Below, one piece after another: positions 1 to 8,429 of a stretch of DNA of 64,000 nt. This DNA comes from Chloroflexota bacterium (GTDB lineage Bacteria > Chloroflexota > Anaerolineae > Caldilineales > Caldilineaceae): NCBI GenBank assembly GCA_018969295.1, contig JAGWYN010000007.1, forward strand, positions 84,945 through 148,944. The letters are read 5' to 3'. The translations under genes were made by a program, and so were the position numbers. The notes under the pieces were generated by a model. That model was not told where the DNA came from, did no database searches, and saw only the letters and a list, made by a program, of their open reading frames with translations. The number at the start of each line of letters is the position of its first letter. Positions within the stretch are counted from its first letter, which is position 1.

Positions 1-670
1 GCACCACCGCCAACGCCACCACACTGCCCACCGCAGCCGGGCTGTACCCCCCCACAGAAAGGTCGAGAAGGGCCAGCGGCAGCAGCCAAAGCCCCCCCAA
101 CAGATAGACAGCCCCCACATAGGTCAACAACGGCATTCGCTGCCGACGCCCGGCAAGGCTGTAGATCGCAAAAGCGACAGCACTCAACAAGGCCAGCAGA
201 TCCCCGCCCAGCTTGCGGCGGTCCAGACCAGACTCAAAGCCAGCCAGGATCGCAACCCCCACCACCGCCAGCACAATCCCTCCCCACTGGCGCAGCGACA
301 GTCGCAGACCGCAGCACAGCCACCCCAGCCCCGCAGCAAAGATCGGTGCCGTGTAGACCAGCGCCAGGCTGCGAGCGACTGTGGTGAAATCGAGGGAAAG
401 AATGTAGGCGCCAAAATGGACGGCCGCCACCAGCCCCACTCCCCCCAACCACAGCCACTCCTCCCGCCGTGGACCTCGCTCCCCACGCAGACGCGCCAGC
501 CCCCCCATCAGCCCCCCGGCCAACAAAAGGCGCCCGGCCGCAATTTCAAACGCGGTCAGGCTCTCGGCGGCCCAGCGGACCAGGATCGGGCTTGTGCTGA
601 AACAGCAGACGGCAGCCACCACCCAAAGCAGCGCACGAGACCTCTCACGCGCCGCCCAAGGAGAGGCCAT
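1..670 (-). CDS. EamA/DMT-family transporter, 3' end outside window
   Basis: The reverse strand reads open from ATG at 670 to the window edge (223 codons, no stop), so the C-terminus is missing. It is almost entirely hydrophobic helices with short basic loops. The first EamA repeat (about residues 12-135) carries the usual STSPILVRWA and VYTAPIFAA segments, and the second repeat begins near residue 150 (LLALLSAVAFAIYSLAG). Members of this family are ten-helix inner-membrane exporters of small metabolites or drugs; the substrate cannot be told. It starts 11 nt after the stop of the small membrane protein at 682-795 and may be the distal gene of the peptide-transporter operon. No clear Shine-Dalgarno is visible, which suits translational coupling. 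Confidence 0.85.
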   Translation of the reverse strand, partial: MASPWAARERSRALLWVVAAVCCFSTSPILVRWAAESLTAFEIAAGRLLLAGGLMGGLARLRGERGPRREEWLWLGGVGLVAAVHFGAYILSLDFTTVARSLALVYTAPIFAAGLGWLCCGLRLSLRQWGGIVLAVVGVAILAGFESGLDRRKLGGDLLALLSAVAFAIYSLAGRRQRMPLLTYVGAVYLLGGLWLLPLALLDLSVGGYSPAAVGSVVALAVV

Positions 671-681
671 ACCCGCAAAAC

Positions 682-795
682 CTAGCTGCCCGGCGCAATC
701 AAAGAGGCAAACGTCCCAAAGACCATGCTAAAAATGATCACCAGACTGATTGCATAAAAAATCTTCTCGTTGCGCGACAATTTTCGACGGGCCAT
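682..795 (-). CDS. 37-residue single-helix membrane protein
   Basis: A short reverse-strand gene begins at ATG 793-795 and stops at TAG 682-684. It has a basic N-terminus (MARRKLSRNEK) followed by one hydrophobic segment of about 20 residues and ends SLIAPGS. A strong AGGAG Shine-Dalgarno lies about 10 nt before the start, so the gene is probably real although very short. It sits between the last ATPase of the peptide transporter and the EamA exporter, all on one strand. I do not recognise a family. It could be a small transporter subunit, a membrane anchor or an unrelated small protein; only its single-span topology can be inferred. Confidence 0.6.
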   Translation of the reverse strand: MARRKLSRNEKIFYAISLVIIFSMVFGTFASLIAPGS

Positions 796-886
796 ACTTC
801 GTTCAAACTCCTTTTTGCTTGAATCGACCGACACACCTTCTTTATTCTACCATAGCACACCCGCCCCGCCCAACCTTCCAAAACGC

Positions 887-1708
887 CTACGCAAAGACAA
901 CCGTGGAGAGATCCCACGGCTCATGAATTTTGGGCACATCGCTGATCAGACGACGGGTGTAGGGCTCGCGCGGCCGCAAAATCACACTGTCCGCAGAGCC
1001 ATGCTCGACAAATCGACCCCGCTCCATGATGTAGACCGTGTCGGAAACATAGTAGGCCAGCCCGATGTCGTGGGTGATAAAAATAAGCGTCATCCCCGTC
1101 TCGTCGCGCAGCTTCATCAGGTAGTCCAGAATGGTCGCCCGCGAACAGGCGTCGATCATGGAGGTCGGCTCGTCTGCCACCAGAATCTTGGGCTTCAACA
1201 AAAAAATGCGGGCGATCATCAGCCGCTGCATCTGACCCCCTGAAAGCTCAAAGGGGTATTTGTGGGTCAGCTCAGCGTATTTCAAGTTGACAAAACCGCA
1301 GGCTTCCTCCATCAGTTCGACCTTGCGCGCCTGCGGCAGATGCTTCCCCCCGCGCATGCGGATGCAGTCCAACAAAACCGTGTCGATCTTGTGAAAGGTG
1401 TTGTAGGCAGAAAAGGGGTCTTGAAAAATTGCCTGGATGTTCTTCCAGTACTCCTGCCTTTTGCGGCCCGAACGGATGTCCCGCTTTTGTCCCTGAAAGT
1501 AGATCTCCCCCTCGCTGCTGCTGATCAGCCCCAGCAACATCTTGGCCAGGGTCGTCTTGCCGCTGCCCGACTCGCCTACGATCGAGATGATCTCCCCTTC
1601 GTGGAAATCAAAATCCACATGGTCGACCGCCGTGAGCTTCTGGCGCCCGATCCCAAATACTTTGGTGACACCACGGCCGCTCAGGCACAATTTTTTGTCA
1701 GTCGCCAC
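887..1708 (-). CDS. Oligopeptide/dipeptide ABC transporter ATP-binding protein (OppF/DppF type)
   Basis: This is the second ATPase of a peptide-type ABC importer, powering uptake at the cytoplasmic face. Visible motifs are Walker A GESGSGKTT near residue 46, a Q-loop region (IFQDPFSAYNTF), the signature LSGGQMQRL, Walker B ILVADEPTS and the H-loop FITHD. The length of 273 residues is slightly short for OppF, with little of the C-terminal oligopeptide-transport extension. The start overlaps the end of the OppD-like gene by 11 nt, so the two are translationally coupled. Heterodimerisation with that protein is expected from the family. The substrate (peptide, nickel chelate or sugar) is not shown by the sequence. 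Confidence 0.93.
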   Translation of the reverse strand: MATDKKLCLSGRGVTKVFGIGRQKLTAVDHVDFDFHEGEIISIVGESGSGKTTLAKMLLGLISSSEGEIYFQGQKRDIRSGRKRQEYWKNIQAIFQDPFSAYNTFHKIDTVLLDCIRMRGGKHLPQARKVELMEEACGFVNLKYAELTHKYPFELSGGQMQRLMIARIFLLKPKILVADEPTSMIDACSRATILDYLMKLRDETGMTLIFITHDIGLAYYVSDTVYIMERGRFVEHGSADSVILRPREPYTRRLISDVPKIHEPWDLSTVVFA

Positions 1709-2708
1709 TTTGGTACAACCTCCTCAACTCTGCTTCTGGAACCACACAGCGGTACAAGCGGTTGGGGTCGGCAGCCGACAGCGCAACCGACGTCCCCCTA
1801 CACACAGCCCGCGCATACTGGCAACGCTCGGCAAATCGACAGCCCGCCGGGGGATTCTTGAGGTTCGGCGGCACCCCAGGAATGGCGGTCAGTTTGATGT
1901 CGCGAAGCCCGCTCTCCGGCACGATGATCGACCCCATCAACCCTTTGGAATAAGGGTGGAGCGGGTCAAAAACCGCTTGTTTGGCGGTCGCATGCTCCAC
2001 AATCTGCCCAGCGTACATGACCATGATCTCATCTGCCACGTTGTAGAGCAGAGGCAGCTCGTGCGTGATAAAAATCATCCCCTTGATGAAACCGCTCTCC
2101 ATCATGTCGCGCAACATCTTGATGACCATCTTCTGCGAGGTGACATCCAACGCAGAAGAGGGCTCGTCGGCGATCAACACTTTGGGCGAGAGAATCACCG
2201 CCACCGCAATCACCGTGCGCTGCTTCATCCCCCCCGACAGCTCGACCGGGTATTTCTGCAACACCTCGGCCGGCAACCCCAACATCTCAAAGGTCTTGCG
2301 CGCATGGTCGTAGATCATCTGTCGGTTCCAACTGGGGTCGTGCGCCCGCACGACATCCCCAATAAAGTCGATGATCTTGCGGGTCGGGTTGAGCGCGTTC
2401 ATCGCCGCCTGGGGAATATAGGCGATCTCGCGGCCCAGGATCGATTTGCGCACAATGTCCGGCTTCATCCCAGAGATATTCTGGCCGTCGATGAGGATCT
2501 CCCCCCCCATGTAGTGCAGCGGCGGAAAGTAATACCCCATCAGGCTGAGCGCCAAGGTCGACTTGCCACAGCCAGATTCGCCAGCAATCCCCAATGTCTT
2601 CCCCTCTTCTAGCTTGAGCGAAACATGGTCGACCGCATAGACGCTCTCTTTGTAGCGGGTGATGTAGCGGGTGGTCAAGTCACGAACTTCCAGTATCGGA
2701 TTCGGCAT
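1698..2708 (-). CDS. Oligopeptide/dipeptide ABC transporter ATP-binding protein (OppD/DppD type)
   Basis: First ATPase of the peptide-type importer, 336 residues. Walker A is GESGCGKST, the signature LSGGMKQR, Walker B VLIADEPSSALD and the H-loop FITHEL. The C-terminus carries the oligopeptide-transport extension (GVPPNLKNPPAGCRFAERC) with the cysteine cluster that binds an iron-sulfur cluster in some homologues. The signature has GM in place of the common GQ, a normal OppD variant. The gene follows the permease at 2717 after only 8 nt and overlaps the next ATPase by 11 nt, so the operon is compact. Confidence 0.94.
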   Translation of the reverse strand: MPNPILEVRDLTTRYITRYKESVYAVDHVSLKLEEGKTLGIAGESGCGKSTLALSLMGYYFPPLHYMGGEILIDGQNISGMKPDIVRKSILGREIAYIPQAAMNALNPTRKIIDFIGDVVRAHDPSWNRQMIYDHARKTFEMLGLPAEVLQKYPVELSGGMKQRTVIAVAVILSPKVLIADEPSSALDVTSQKMVIKMLRDMMESGFIKGMIFITHELPLLYNVADEIMVMYAGQIVEHATAKQAVFDPLHPYSKGLMGSIIVPESGLRDIKLTAIPGVPPNLKNPPAGCRFAERCQYARAVCRGTSVALSAADPNRLYRCVVPEAELRRLYQSGD

Positions 2709-2716
2709 CAGCTCAC

Positions 2717-3973
2717 TCAGTCCCTCAGTGCAGGGTTGAAGACCTGGTCAAGCCCTGTGTTCATCAGGTTCATCGAAAAGGAGATCAACGCAATCGTCAG
2801 CAGCACCGGCAGATACGCCCACCAGTTCCCCAACACATGCGCCTGGTAGATCATCGCCCAGTTCATCATCAACCCCAGGGTCGGCACTTCGGTCGTGCGC
2901 GGCCCCAACCCCAGAATCGACAACCCTGCCTCCGCCAGAATGCCCGAGGAGATCTGCAAAATCAGCGCCATCACCACATAGGAGGCAATGTAGGGCAGAA
3001 TGTCCGCCACAATGATGCGCGGGAGCGAATGGCCAGAGAGTTTTGACAGGTTGACATGGTCGCGGTTGCGCAACGAAAAGACCTGCGAACGGACCGAGCG
3101 GGTCGTCCAGACCCAGGAGGTAAAGCCGATCACAACAGCGATCGTGATCGCCCCACGCTGGTCTTGCCCGATGCTGAACGAAATCAAAATCAACAAGACA
3201 AAGGTCGGAATCACCGTAAACAGATTTGTGAAAAACATGATGATGTCGTCCACCCACCCCCCGATGTAACCGGCCAGCAGCCCAAGGGTCAGCCCAATGG
3301 CCGTGGCAATCAGGCCAGCGACAAAACCGATCAACAACGACACCCCCGTGGCAGCCACCAGCTGCGTCAACACATCCCGGCCAAAGTTGTCGGTGCCCAA
3401 CGGCAGAATCCGCACGTTGGCCACCTGCGAGATGTTGGCATAGTCGGTCAGCTTGACCATGCCTGTCTCCTCCAGTTCGCCTGTTTCCGGGTTCCTGGCC
3501 GCCAAAATTTCGCCCCCCCCTGCCGAACGCAGGCTGTCAAGGCCAGCATCGACCCGCTGATAGTACCGCATTCTGGCAAATGTCATGCCAGGCAGCCGCC
3601 GATCGGGCTCGTAGTGCTCCTCCCACAACGCCAACAACGCATCGGTGTCCGCAAGGTCGATCGCACTCTCTGGAAGCCCATCCGCCACCAGCCATTCCTG
3701 CATGGCCAGACGGTCTTCCTGGCTCAACCGGCTCTCGATCCGTTTGTCAGCTGCGTCGCGCAAGTTGAGCGTGTAGAGCACAGGCGCATTGCTGGCATCG
3801 TAGGCGCTCACATAGATGCCCGGCGGAAAAAACGTGCCCTGGCCCAGGATCTGCAGCGGCGGGTCCGGGACCCACCACGGATAGACCACCAACACCAGCA
3901 GCACGCTCATCAAAATTGTAAAACCAACCACAAACTTGCCAGAACGAAATATCTGCCGGATGGTATGGCCCAT
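2717..3973 (-). CDS. ABC transporter permease (DppC/OppC type) with large extracytoplasmic insert
   Basis: Inner-membrane permease of the peptide importer. The conserved entry motif LPLGTDNFGRDVLTQLV is present, followed by about five transmembrane helices and the EAA-type coupling loop. Between the first helix (FVVGFTILMSVLLVLVVY) and LGTDNFGRD lies a hydrophilic stretch of roughly 150 residues rich in acidic residues, much longer than the usual short loop. ATG at 3973 is preferred because GAGGAAAGG precedes it; an in-frame TTG at 3991 would overlap the previous stop. The gene begins 14 nt after the upstream permease gene ends. The insert should face outside and could contact the binding protein, but that is inference. 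Confidence 0.92.
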   Translation of the reverse strand: MGHTIRQIFRSGKFVVGFTILMSVLLVLVVYPWWVPDPPLQILGQGTFFPPGIYVSAYDASNAPVLYTLNLRDAADKRIESRLSQEDRLAMQEWLVADGLPESAIDLADTDALLALWEEHYEPDRRLPGMTFARMRYYQRVDAGLDSLRSAGGGEILAARNPETGELEETGMVKLTDYANISQVANVRILPLGTDNFGRDVLTQLVAATGVSLLIGFVAGLIATAIGLTLGLLAGYIGGWVDDIIMFFTNLFTVIPTFVLLILISFSIGQDQRGAITIAVVIGFTSWVWTTRSVRSQVFSLRNRDHVNLSKLSGHSLPRIIVADILPYIASYVVMALILQISSGILAEAGLSILGLGPRTTEVPTLGLMMNWAMIYQAHVLGNWWAYLPVLLTIALISFSMNLMNTGLDQVFNPALRD

Positions 3974-3987
3974 CGCTGCACCTTTCC

Positions 3988-4992
3988 TCAATCAGACTGG
4001 GTAGCCTTGATGCGCGGGTCGATCACGCCGTACAAAATCTCCAGGACAAAGGTAGCCGTCAACACCATCAAGGTGATGATCAAGGTCGACGCCGAAATGA
4101 GCGGATAGTCCTGCCCCATGACCCCATTCAACAAGGTGGTGCCCAACCCCGGATAGCTGTAGATGATCTCGGCGATCAGCGCCCCCCCCACCATGGTGCC
4201 CAGCGCCAGCGCCAGCCCAGTCACCTGCGGCAGCATGGCGTTGCGAAAGACATAGGCGGCAATCCGGCTGTCCTTGAGCCCCATAAACCGGCTAAATTTC
4301 ACATAGTCCGCATTCAGCTCGTAGATAGACATCGAACGCATGCCAATCGCATAGCCGCCGATCCCAATCAACACAATCGACCAGAACGGCAGCTGATAGT
4401 GGACCACCACCGAGCGCAAAAATTCCGGGGTCATACTCGGAATCAGGTCAAACCCATACCCGCCAGAGGTCGGAAACCACCTCAGCTGCACGGCAAAAAT
4501 CACCAGCAGAATGACCGCCATGCCAAACGGCGGAAAGCTGCTGAGAAAGATCGAAGAGGGCATCAAAATTCTGTCGAAGCCCCCACGCAGATACGCAGCC
4601 AATGCCCCCAGCATGTTGCCCAACGTCCACCCCACCAGAATCGCCGGCAGCTGCAACATCAGCGTCCACCCGATCGACGCGCCAAGGACGTCGGCTACCG
4701 TGCGCGGATACTGGCTGAAAGAAAAACCAAAATCCCCGCGCAATACGTTCTGCACATAGATGATAAATTGTTCCCACAAAGGCTTGTTCGTGCCAAACAG
4801 CTCGGTATATTGCTGGTAGATCGCCTGAACCCCGGTCGAGTTGCTGATTCCTTGCGCTTGCCGAGCCACAATCGCCGCCACCGGATCCCCCGGCATCAGC
4901 CGCGGCAACAAGAAATTCAACACAAACGCAAAGACAAAGGTCAGCGCAAACCAGCCAAATTTGTTGAGAAAATACCCGCGGTACCCTTTCAA
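3988..4992 (-). CDS. ABC transporter permease (DppB/OppB type)
   Basis: Permease partner of the DppC-type protein. From the chosen start the protein is 334 residues: an N-terminal helix (FALTFVFAFVLNFLLPRLMPGDP, whose PGDP is typical of OppB/DppB), a periplasmic region and five further helices ending in the DPRIK tail. A perfect AAGGAGG at about 4999-5005 sits 6-7 nt before TTG 4990-4992. That fits translation better than the upstream in-frame ATG at 5121, which would add a non-conserved 43-residue leader running through the intercistronic hairpin. Transcription comes from the binding-protein gene upstream, through that hairpin. Confidence 0.9.
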   Translation of the reverse strand: MKGYRGYFLNKFGWFALTFVFAFVLNFLLPRLMPGDPVAAIVARQAQGISNSTGVQAIYQQYTELFGTNKPLWEQFIIYVQNVLRGDFGFSFSQYPRTVADVLGASIGWTLMLQLPAILVGWTLGNMLGALAAYLRGGFDRILMPSSIFLSSFPPFGMAVILLVIFAVQLRWFPTSGGYGFDLIPSMTPEFLRSVVVHYQLPFWSIVLIGIGGYAIGMRSMSIYELNADYVKFSRFMGLKDSRIAAYVFRNAMLPQVTGLALALGTMVGGALIAEIIYSYPGLGTTLLNGVMGQDYPLISASTLIITLMVLTATFVLEILYGVIDPRIKATQSD

Positions 4993-5093
4993 ACCAAGCC
5001 TCCTTCTGGCAGCACGGAGGTGCCCTCCGCTGCCTGGCGTGCGGCCAGAAACCGCCACGGCACGAGAACTCTTGGACCTGTGTGTGACAAAAC

Positions 5094-5129
5094 AACCCGC
5101 CACGCTCCGGGGGAGAGCCATGGCGGGTT
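5094..5129 (-). terminator. Intercistronic hairpin after the binding-protein gene (attenuator/terminator)
   Basis: A perfect 9-bp inverted repeat (arms 5094-5102 and 5121-5129, AACCCGCCA/TGGCGGGTT) lies 12 nt past the stop of the solute-binding protein. On the reverse strand it is followed by GTTTTGTC. The short U tract suggests a partial terminator or an mRNA-stabilising stem that keeps binding-protein transcripts more abundant than permease transcripts, as is common in ABC importer operons. Confidence 0.55.
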
Positions 5130-5140
5130 CATGACAAAGA

Positions 5141-7120
5141 TTACTGCACGAGCGTCACGTTGTAGAGACCCGCAATGCTCCAGCCGTCGGTCAGGTTCAA
5201 CGGAGGAACCGGCGGCACAGTGCCGTCTCCATCGTAGGGGAAGTTGGTCCAGACACTCTCGTTGACCGTGTGGAACGACTGCGGCCGGTACATGAGTGTG
5301 AAGGACGGAACATCGGTCAGATAAATTTTGACCAGCTCGGTGTAGATCTCCTTCAGCTTGGCCGGGTCGGTTTCGCTCGGGATCGCTGCGATCAGCTCGT
5401 CGGCCTGCGGGTTGGAATACTGGCCCCAGTTGCCGTTCCAGTTGCTCGCCATCCCGACAAACTCAGAGCTCAACATCTTGCGGACACGCCCCCACGGCTG
5501 GGTGGGGCCAGCACCGTCGCTCCACATCATAAAGATGTCGTAGCCTTCAGGCAGCGGCGCGTCCGACTTGGTGACCACCGTCTGATAGACCGACCATTCC
5601 GGGTAGTTGGTGGTGATGTCGATTCCGATCTCTTTGCCGGCTGCCGCCACCACTTCGATCGCCGCCTGCCAGTCAGACCAGCCGTTCGGGCAGGTCGCCA
5701 CATAGCTCAGTTTTTTGCCGTCATACTCGCGCCAGCCGTCACCGTCGCTGTCCACGATCCCCGCATCGTCCAACAGTTTCTTGGCCCCCTCCAGGTCGTT
5801 GCCAGCCCACTGCAGATCCGCCACAGCCGCCTGGTCATACATCGCCTGCTCACCAGCGGTCGGGTTCATCAGAGAACGCGGGACCTGGTCAAAGGTGGCA
5901 GACTGGTTGGTCATGGCATTGGCGATGATCGTCGGATAGTCCACCGCAATCGCGATCGCCTTGCGCACGGCCAGCTGGTCCAAACCAGGTGACTTCAAGT
6001 TGAAAAATGCCGTCGGCAAGCTGGCACCGATGCCATAGGGTGCCTCCGGCAGATAGGTGGAGATCGGCAGATCCTGCTTCAGCCACAGATCCTGCACATT
6101 CGAGTTGAATTGCTGGCTGACATCGACTTCCCCCGCCTGCAAGGCTGTGGTGCCAGCAGCGTTGTCCTTGAAGATCGTGTGGGCCAGATACTTGGCCGTC
6201 GGCAATTTGCCCCACATGCTGCTGTCCTGCCCCCAGTAGTTGTCGTCGCGCACCAACACTACCTTGGTGTCGTCGGCAAAAAAGCGGGTGTACGGACCCG
6301 AGTAGACCACATCCTCCGCAGTGTCCGCCAGCAGCTGGGTGGCATCGCCCCCCGAACGCGCCTCCAACGCCTCCGTCCACGCCTTCTGAATCACATAGTT
6401 GGTGCTCAGATAGGCCGCCACAATCAGCGGGTTGACCGCCTTGCCGTTCTCGTCCAGCTTGGCCTTGACCACCACAGTCTGCGCGTCAACCGCCTCGATC
6501 GTGTCGATGTAGTCTTTGTTGCCAGCACCGGTCGGCGTCTCATACTTGACATGGGTCGCCCAGGTGTAGGCCACATCCTCCGCCGTCACCGGCGTGCCGT
6601 CGCTCCACTTGGCAGCCGCTTTGAGCTTGAAGGTGATCTCCGTCATCTCTTCGTTCCACGACCACGCGCCCTCCGCCAGCAAAGGATACTGCTGGCCATC
6701 CAACATGTTGTAGAGATACGGGGTCTCAAACATGGTGACGCGCGCGTTGTCAGACTGGCTGATCGCCATCCCATTGTTGTTGCTGCCAGAGTACGGGTTC
6801 CACCCCACAACCGGCCCCCACTGCTGGCCGTTGAAGTAGAGCGTCTCGTTGCGGGGCAGCGCATTGGCATCGGCCACCTCTTCCCCAGCAGCCTCTTCCC
6901 CAGCAGCCTCTTCCCCAGCAGCCTCTTCCGCCGGGGCCTCTTCCACCGGGGCCTCTTCCGCAGCAGCCTCCTCCGCAGCAGCCTCCCCCGCAGCAGCCTC
7001 CTCCGCCGGGGCCTCGGTCGCCACAGCCTCCTCCGCCGGGGCCGAGCCGCCGCCGCAGGCCGCCAGCGCCATGCTGGCGATCAACAGCAGGACGATCAGT
7101 CCGGTAAAACGACCTTTCAT
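5141..7120 (-). CDS. Peptide-type ABC transporter solute-binding lipoprotein (SBP family 5)
   Basis: Extracytoplasmic binding protein delivering substrate to the permease pair downstream. The lipoprotein signal is MKGRFTGLIVLLLIASMALAACGGG, with lipobox LAAC and the acylated Cys near residue 21. A low-complexity Ala/Glu/Pro linker with AAGEE-type repeats (to about residue 80) follows and probably spaces the domain from the membrane. The family-5 fold covers the rest, with WSDGTPVTAEDVAYTW, YSGPY and DYPTIIANA as hallmarks. ATG at 7120 is chosen because GGAGA lies 6 nt upstream and the signal peptide starts there. Total 659 residues. It is first in the operon. The ligand cannot be deduced; the family binds peptides, sugars or opines. 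Confidence 0.93.
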   Translation of the reverse strand: MKGRFTGLIVLLLIASMALAACGGGSAPAEEAVATEAPAEEAAAGEAAAEEAAAEEAPVEEAPAEEAAGEEAAGEEAAGEEVADANALPRNETLYFNGQQWGPVVGWNPYSGSNNNGMAISQSDNARVTMFETPYLYNMLDGQQYPLLAEGAWSWNEEMTEITFKLKAAAKWSDGTPVTAEDVAYTWATHVKYETPTGAGNKDYIDTIEAVDAQTVVVKAKLDENGKAVNPLIVAAYLSTNYVIQKAWTEALEARSGGDATQLLADTAEDVVYSGPYTRFFADDTKVVLVRDDNYWGQDSSMWGKLPTAKYLAHTIFKDNAAGTTALQAGEVDVSQQFNSNVQDLWLKQDLPISTYLPEAPYGIGASLPTAFFNLKSPGLDQLAVRKAIAIAVDYPTIIANAMTNQSATFDQVPRSLMNPTAGEQAMYDQAAVADLQWAGNDLEGAKKLLDDAGIVDSDGDGWREYDGKKLSYVATCPNGWSDWQAAIEVVAAAGKEIGIDITTNYPEWSVYQTVVTKSDAPLPEGYDIFMMWSDGAGPTQPWGRVRKMLSSEFVGMASNWNGNWGQYSNPQADELIAAIPSETDPAKLKEIYTELVKIYLTDVPSFTLMYRPQSFHTVNESVWTNFPYDGDGTVPPVPPLNLTDGWSIAGLYNVTLVQ

Positions 7121-7297
7121 TTTCGTCTCCTTGGTAGCGTACAGTTGAACGGATAAACGAACAAAAACAATCCATGCCGCAGACACGCACAGCCCTGTGG
7201 CTGTGTGGAGGTCTTCAACATGCAGTTGTAGTTGTACAATCAGGACAGGGATCGATAAAAATGGGCTGTTTTTAACCTACGCATTCCCATTACACCT

Positions 7298-7326
7298 AGG
7301 GTAGCATTTTCGATCCAAATTGTCAA
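7298..7326 (-). promoter_or_regulatory. Predicted sigma70-type promoter of the peptide-transporter operon
   Basis: On the reverse strand a perfect -35 TTGACA (7321-7326) is followed after 17 bp by TACCCT (7298-7303), preceded by TG one base away (extended -10). It would give a leader of roughly 170 nt before the start at 7120. That leader contains a 7-bp hairpin at 7188-7205 (CACAGCC/GGCTGTG). Confidence 0.55.
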
Positions 7327-7356
7327 ACGCTGCAGAGGCCTCATTTCTAAATAAAT

Positions 7357-7398
7357 GGCTGCATCTGCCGAACGAAAAATCGTTCGGCAGATGCAGCC
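7357..7398 (-). terminator. Perfect 19-bp-stem terminator of the oxidoreductase operon
   Basis: Arms 7357-7375 and 7380-7398 are exact reverse complements around a 4-nt A loop. The structure lies about 30 nt past the stop of the oxidoreductase at 7430 and is followed on the reverse strand by an AT-rich tail. It insulates that operon from the transporter promoter immediately beyond. The rest of 7121-7429 holds only that promoter and leader. Confidence 0.7.
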
Positions 7399-7429
7399 AA
7401 CACCGCCGCCGCTCCGGCAGCGCCAAATT

Positions 7430-8428
7430 TTAGAGCGACACCCAACAGCCGTCCTGGGCGCCTGTGTACAGTGCCTCCATCACCGTGCTGCGGGCAGCCG
7501 CCTCGCGCACGCCGACCAGATTGGCCGTCGCCCCCCCGGTGACCGCATCCAAGAAGAGGTCGAAGGCATGAGGCCAGGCCGCCGGCAACTCCGTCCAGGG
7601 GCTCTTTCCGTCCGCCCCTGGCACATGGCTGCTCTTGAAGTAGAGCTGATCCTCACAGACATAGGCATGCCCCTCGGTGCCGCTGACCAGCACCGTCACC
7701 GGGTTTTGTACGTCCACCCAACCGGCCGCCAGCGTGCCCACCACACCGTTCCGAAAGACCAACAACCCTTCCCCCAGCTCGTCGGTCGGCCCGTAGTGGG
7801 CCACCGCTGTCGCCGTCGTCGCCGTGACCCGCGCCACATCCCCCATCAGCCACATCAAAATATCCAACGAATGGGTGCCCAGATCCCCAAACGCCCCCAC
7901 CCCCGCCTGCGCCAGGTCGGTCATCCACAACCACTCGGTGTCAAACCAACGGCCCAGCGAGCCGCTGTGGCAGTTCGAATGGCGAACCCGGGTGATCTGG
8001 CCAAAATGGCCCAGCTGAATCTGCTCGCGCAGAAACTGGTGGACAGGCTGCCCACGCATGAAATAGCCTGTCTGGAAGATCACCCCCGCCGCCTCGATGG
8101 CGTCCGCCATGCGGGTTGCGTCGGCATGGCCCAGACCCAGCGGCTTTTCCACGAAAAGATGCTTGCCCGCCGCCGCCGCCGCCGTCACCAACGGTTCGTG
8201 CCGGTCCGTCTCCGAACAGACAACCACCGCCTCAATCGACCGATCTTCCCAAATGGCCGCCGGGTCCCCCACCGGCTGTGCCCCCAGCTCGGCCGCCCGA
8301 CGCTGCGCTCGCGCAGCGTCGTGATCCCAAAGATGGCTGACCCGCACATCGCTGCGCGCCAGGATCCGCTTGATAAAGTTGGGGGTATGGATGTGGGCCG
8401 CCCCCACCAGCCCCAGATTGACCGCCAT
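7430..8428 (-). CDS. Gfo/Idh/MocA-family NAD(P)-dependent oxidoreductase
   Basis: A 332-residue dehydrogenase of the glucose-fructose oxidoreductase/inositol dehydrogenase family. The N-terminal Rossmann fold begins MAVNLGLVGAAHIHT, a diverged dinucleotide-binding loop. The family EKP motif is present (LFVEKPLGLGH), and the C-terminal alpha/beta substrate domain includes GDLGTHSLDILMWLMG. ATG at 8428 begins one base after the TGA of the upstream oxidoreductase (8430-8432), so the two are translationally coupled. A longer in-frame reading upstream lies inside that gene and is not expected to be used. The family oxidises or epimerises sugars, inositols or their derivatives; the substrate is unknown. 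Confidence 0.92.
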   Translation of the reverse strand: MAVNLGLVGAAHIHTPNFIKRILARSDVRVSHLWDHDAARAQRRAAELGAQPVGDPAAIWEDRSIEAVVVCSETDRHEPLVTAAAAAGKHLFVEKPLGLGHADATRMADAIEAAGVIFQTGYFMRGQPVHQFLREQIQLGHFGQITRVRHSNCHSGSLGRWFDTEWLWMTDLAQAGVGAFGDLGTHSLDILMWLMGDVARVTATTATAVAHYGPTDELGEGLLVFRNGVVGTLAAGWVDVQNPVTVLVSGTEGHAYVCEDQLYFKSSHVPGADGKSPWTELPAAWPHAFDLFLDAVTGGATANLVGVREAAARSTVMEALYTGAQDGCWVSL

Positions 8429-8429
8429 C

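Noticed and set aside
5000..5121. Upstream ATG 5121 as start of the DppB-type permease
   Set aside because: It lies within the intercistronic hairpin and adds 43 non-conserved residues, while TTG 4992 has an ideal AAGGAGG.
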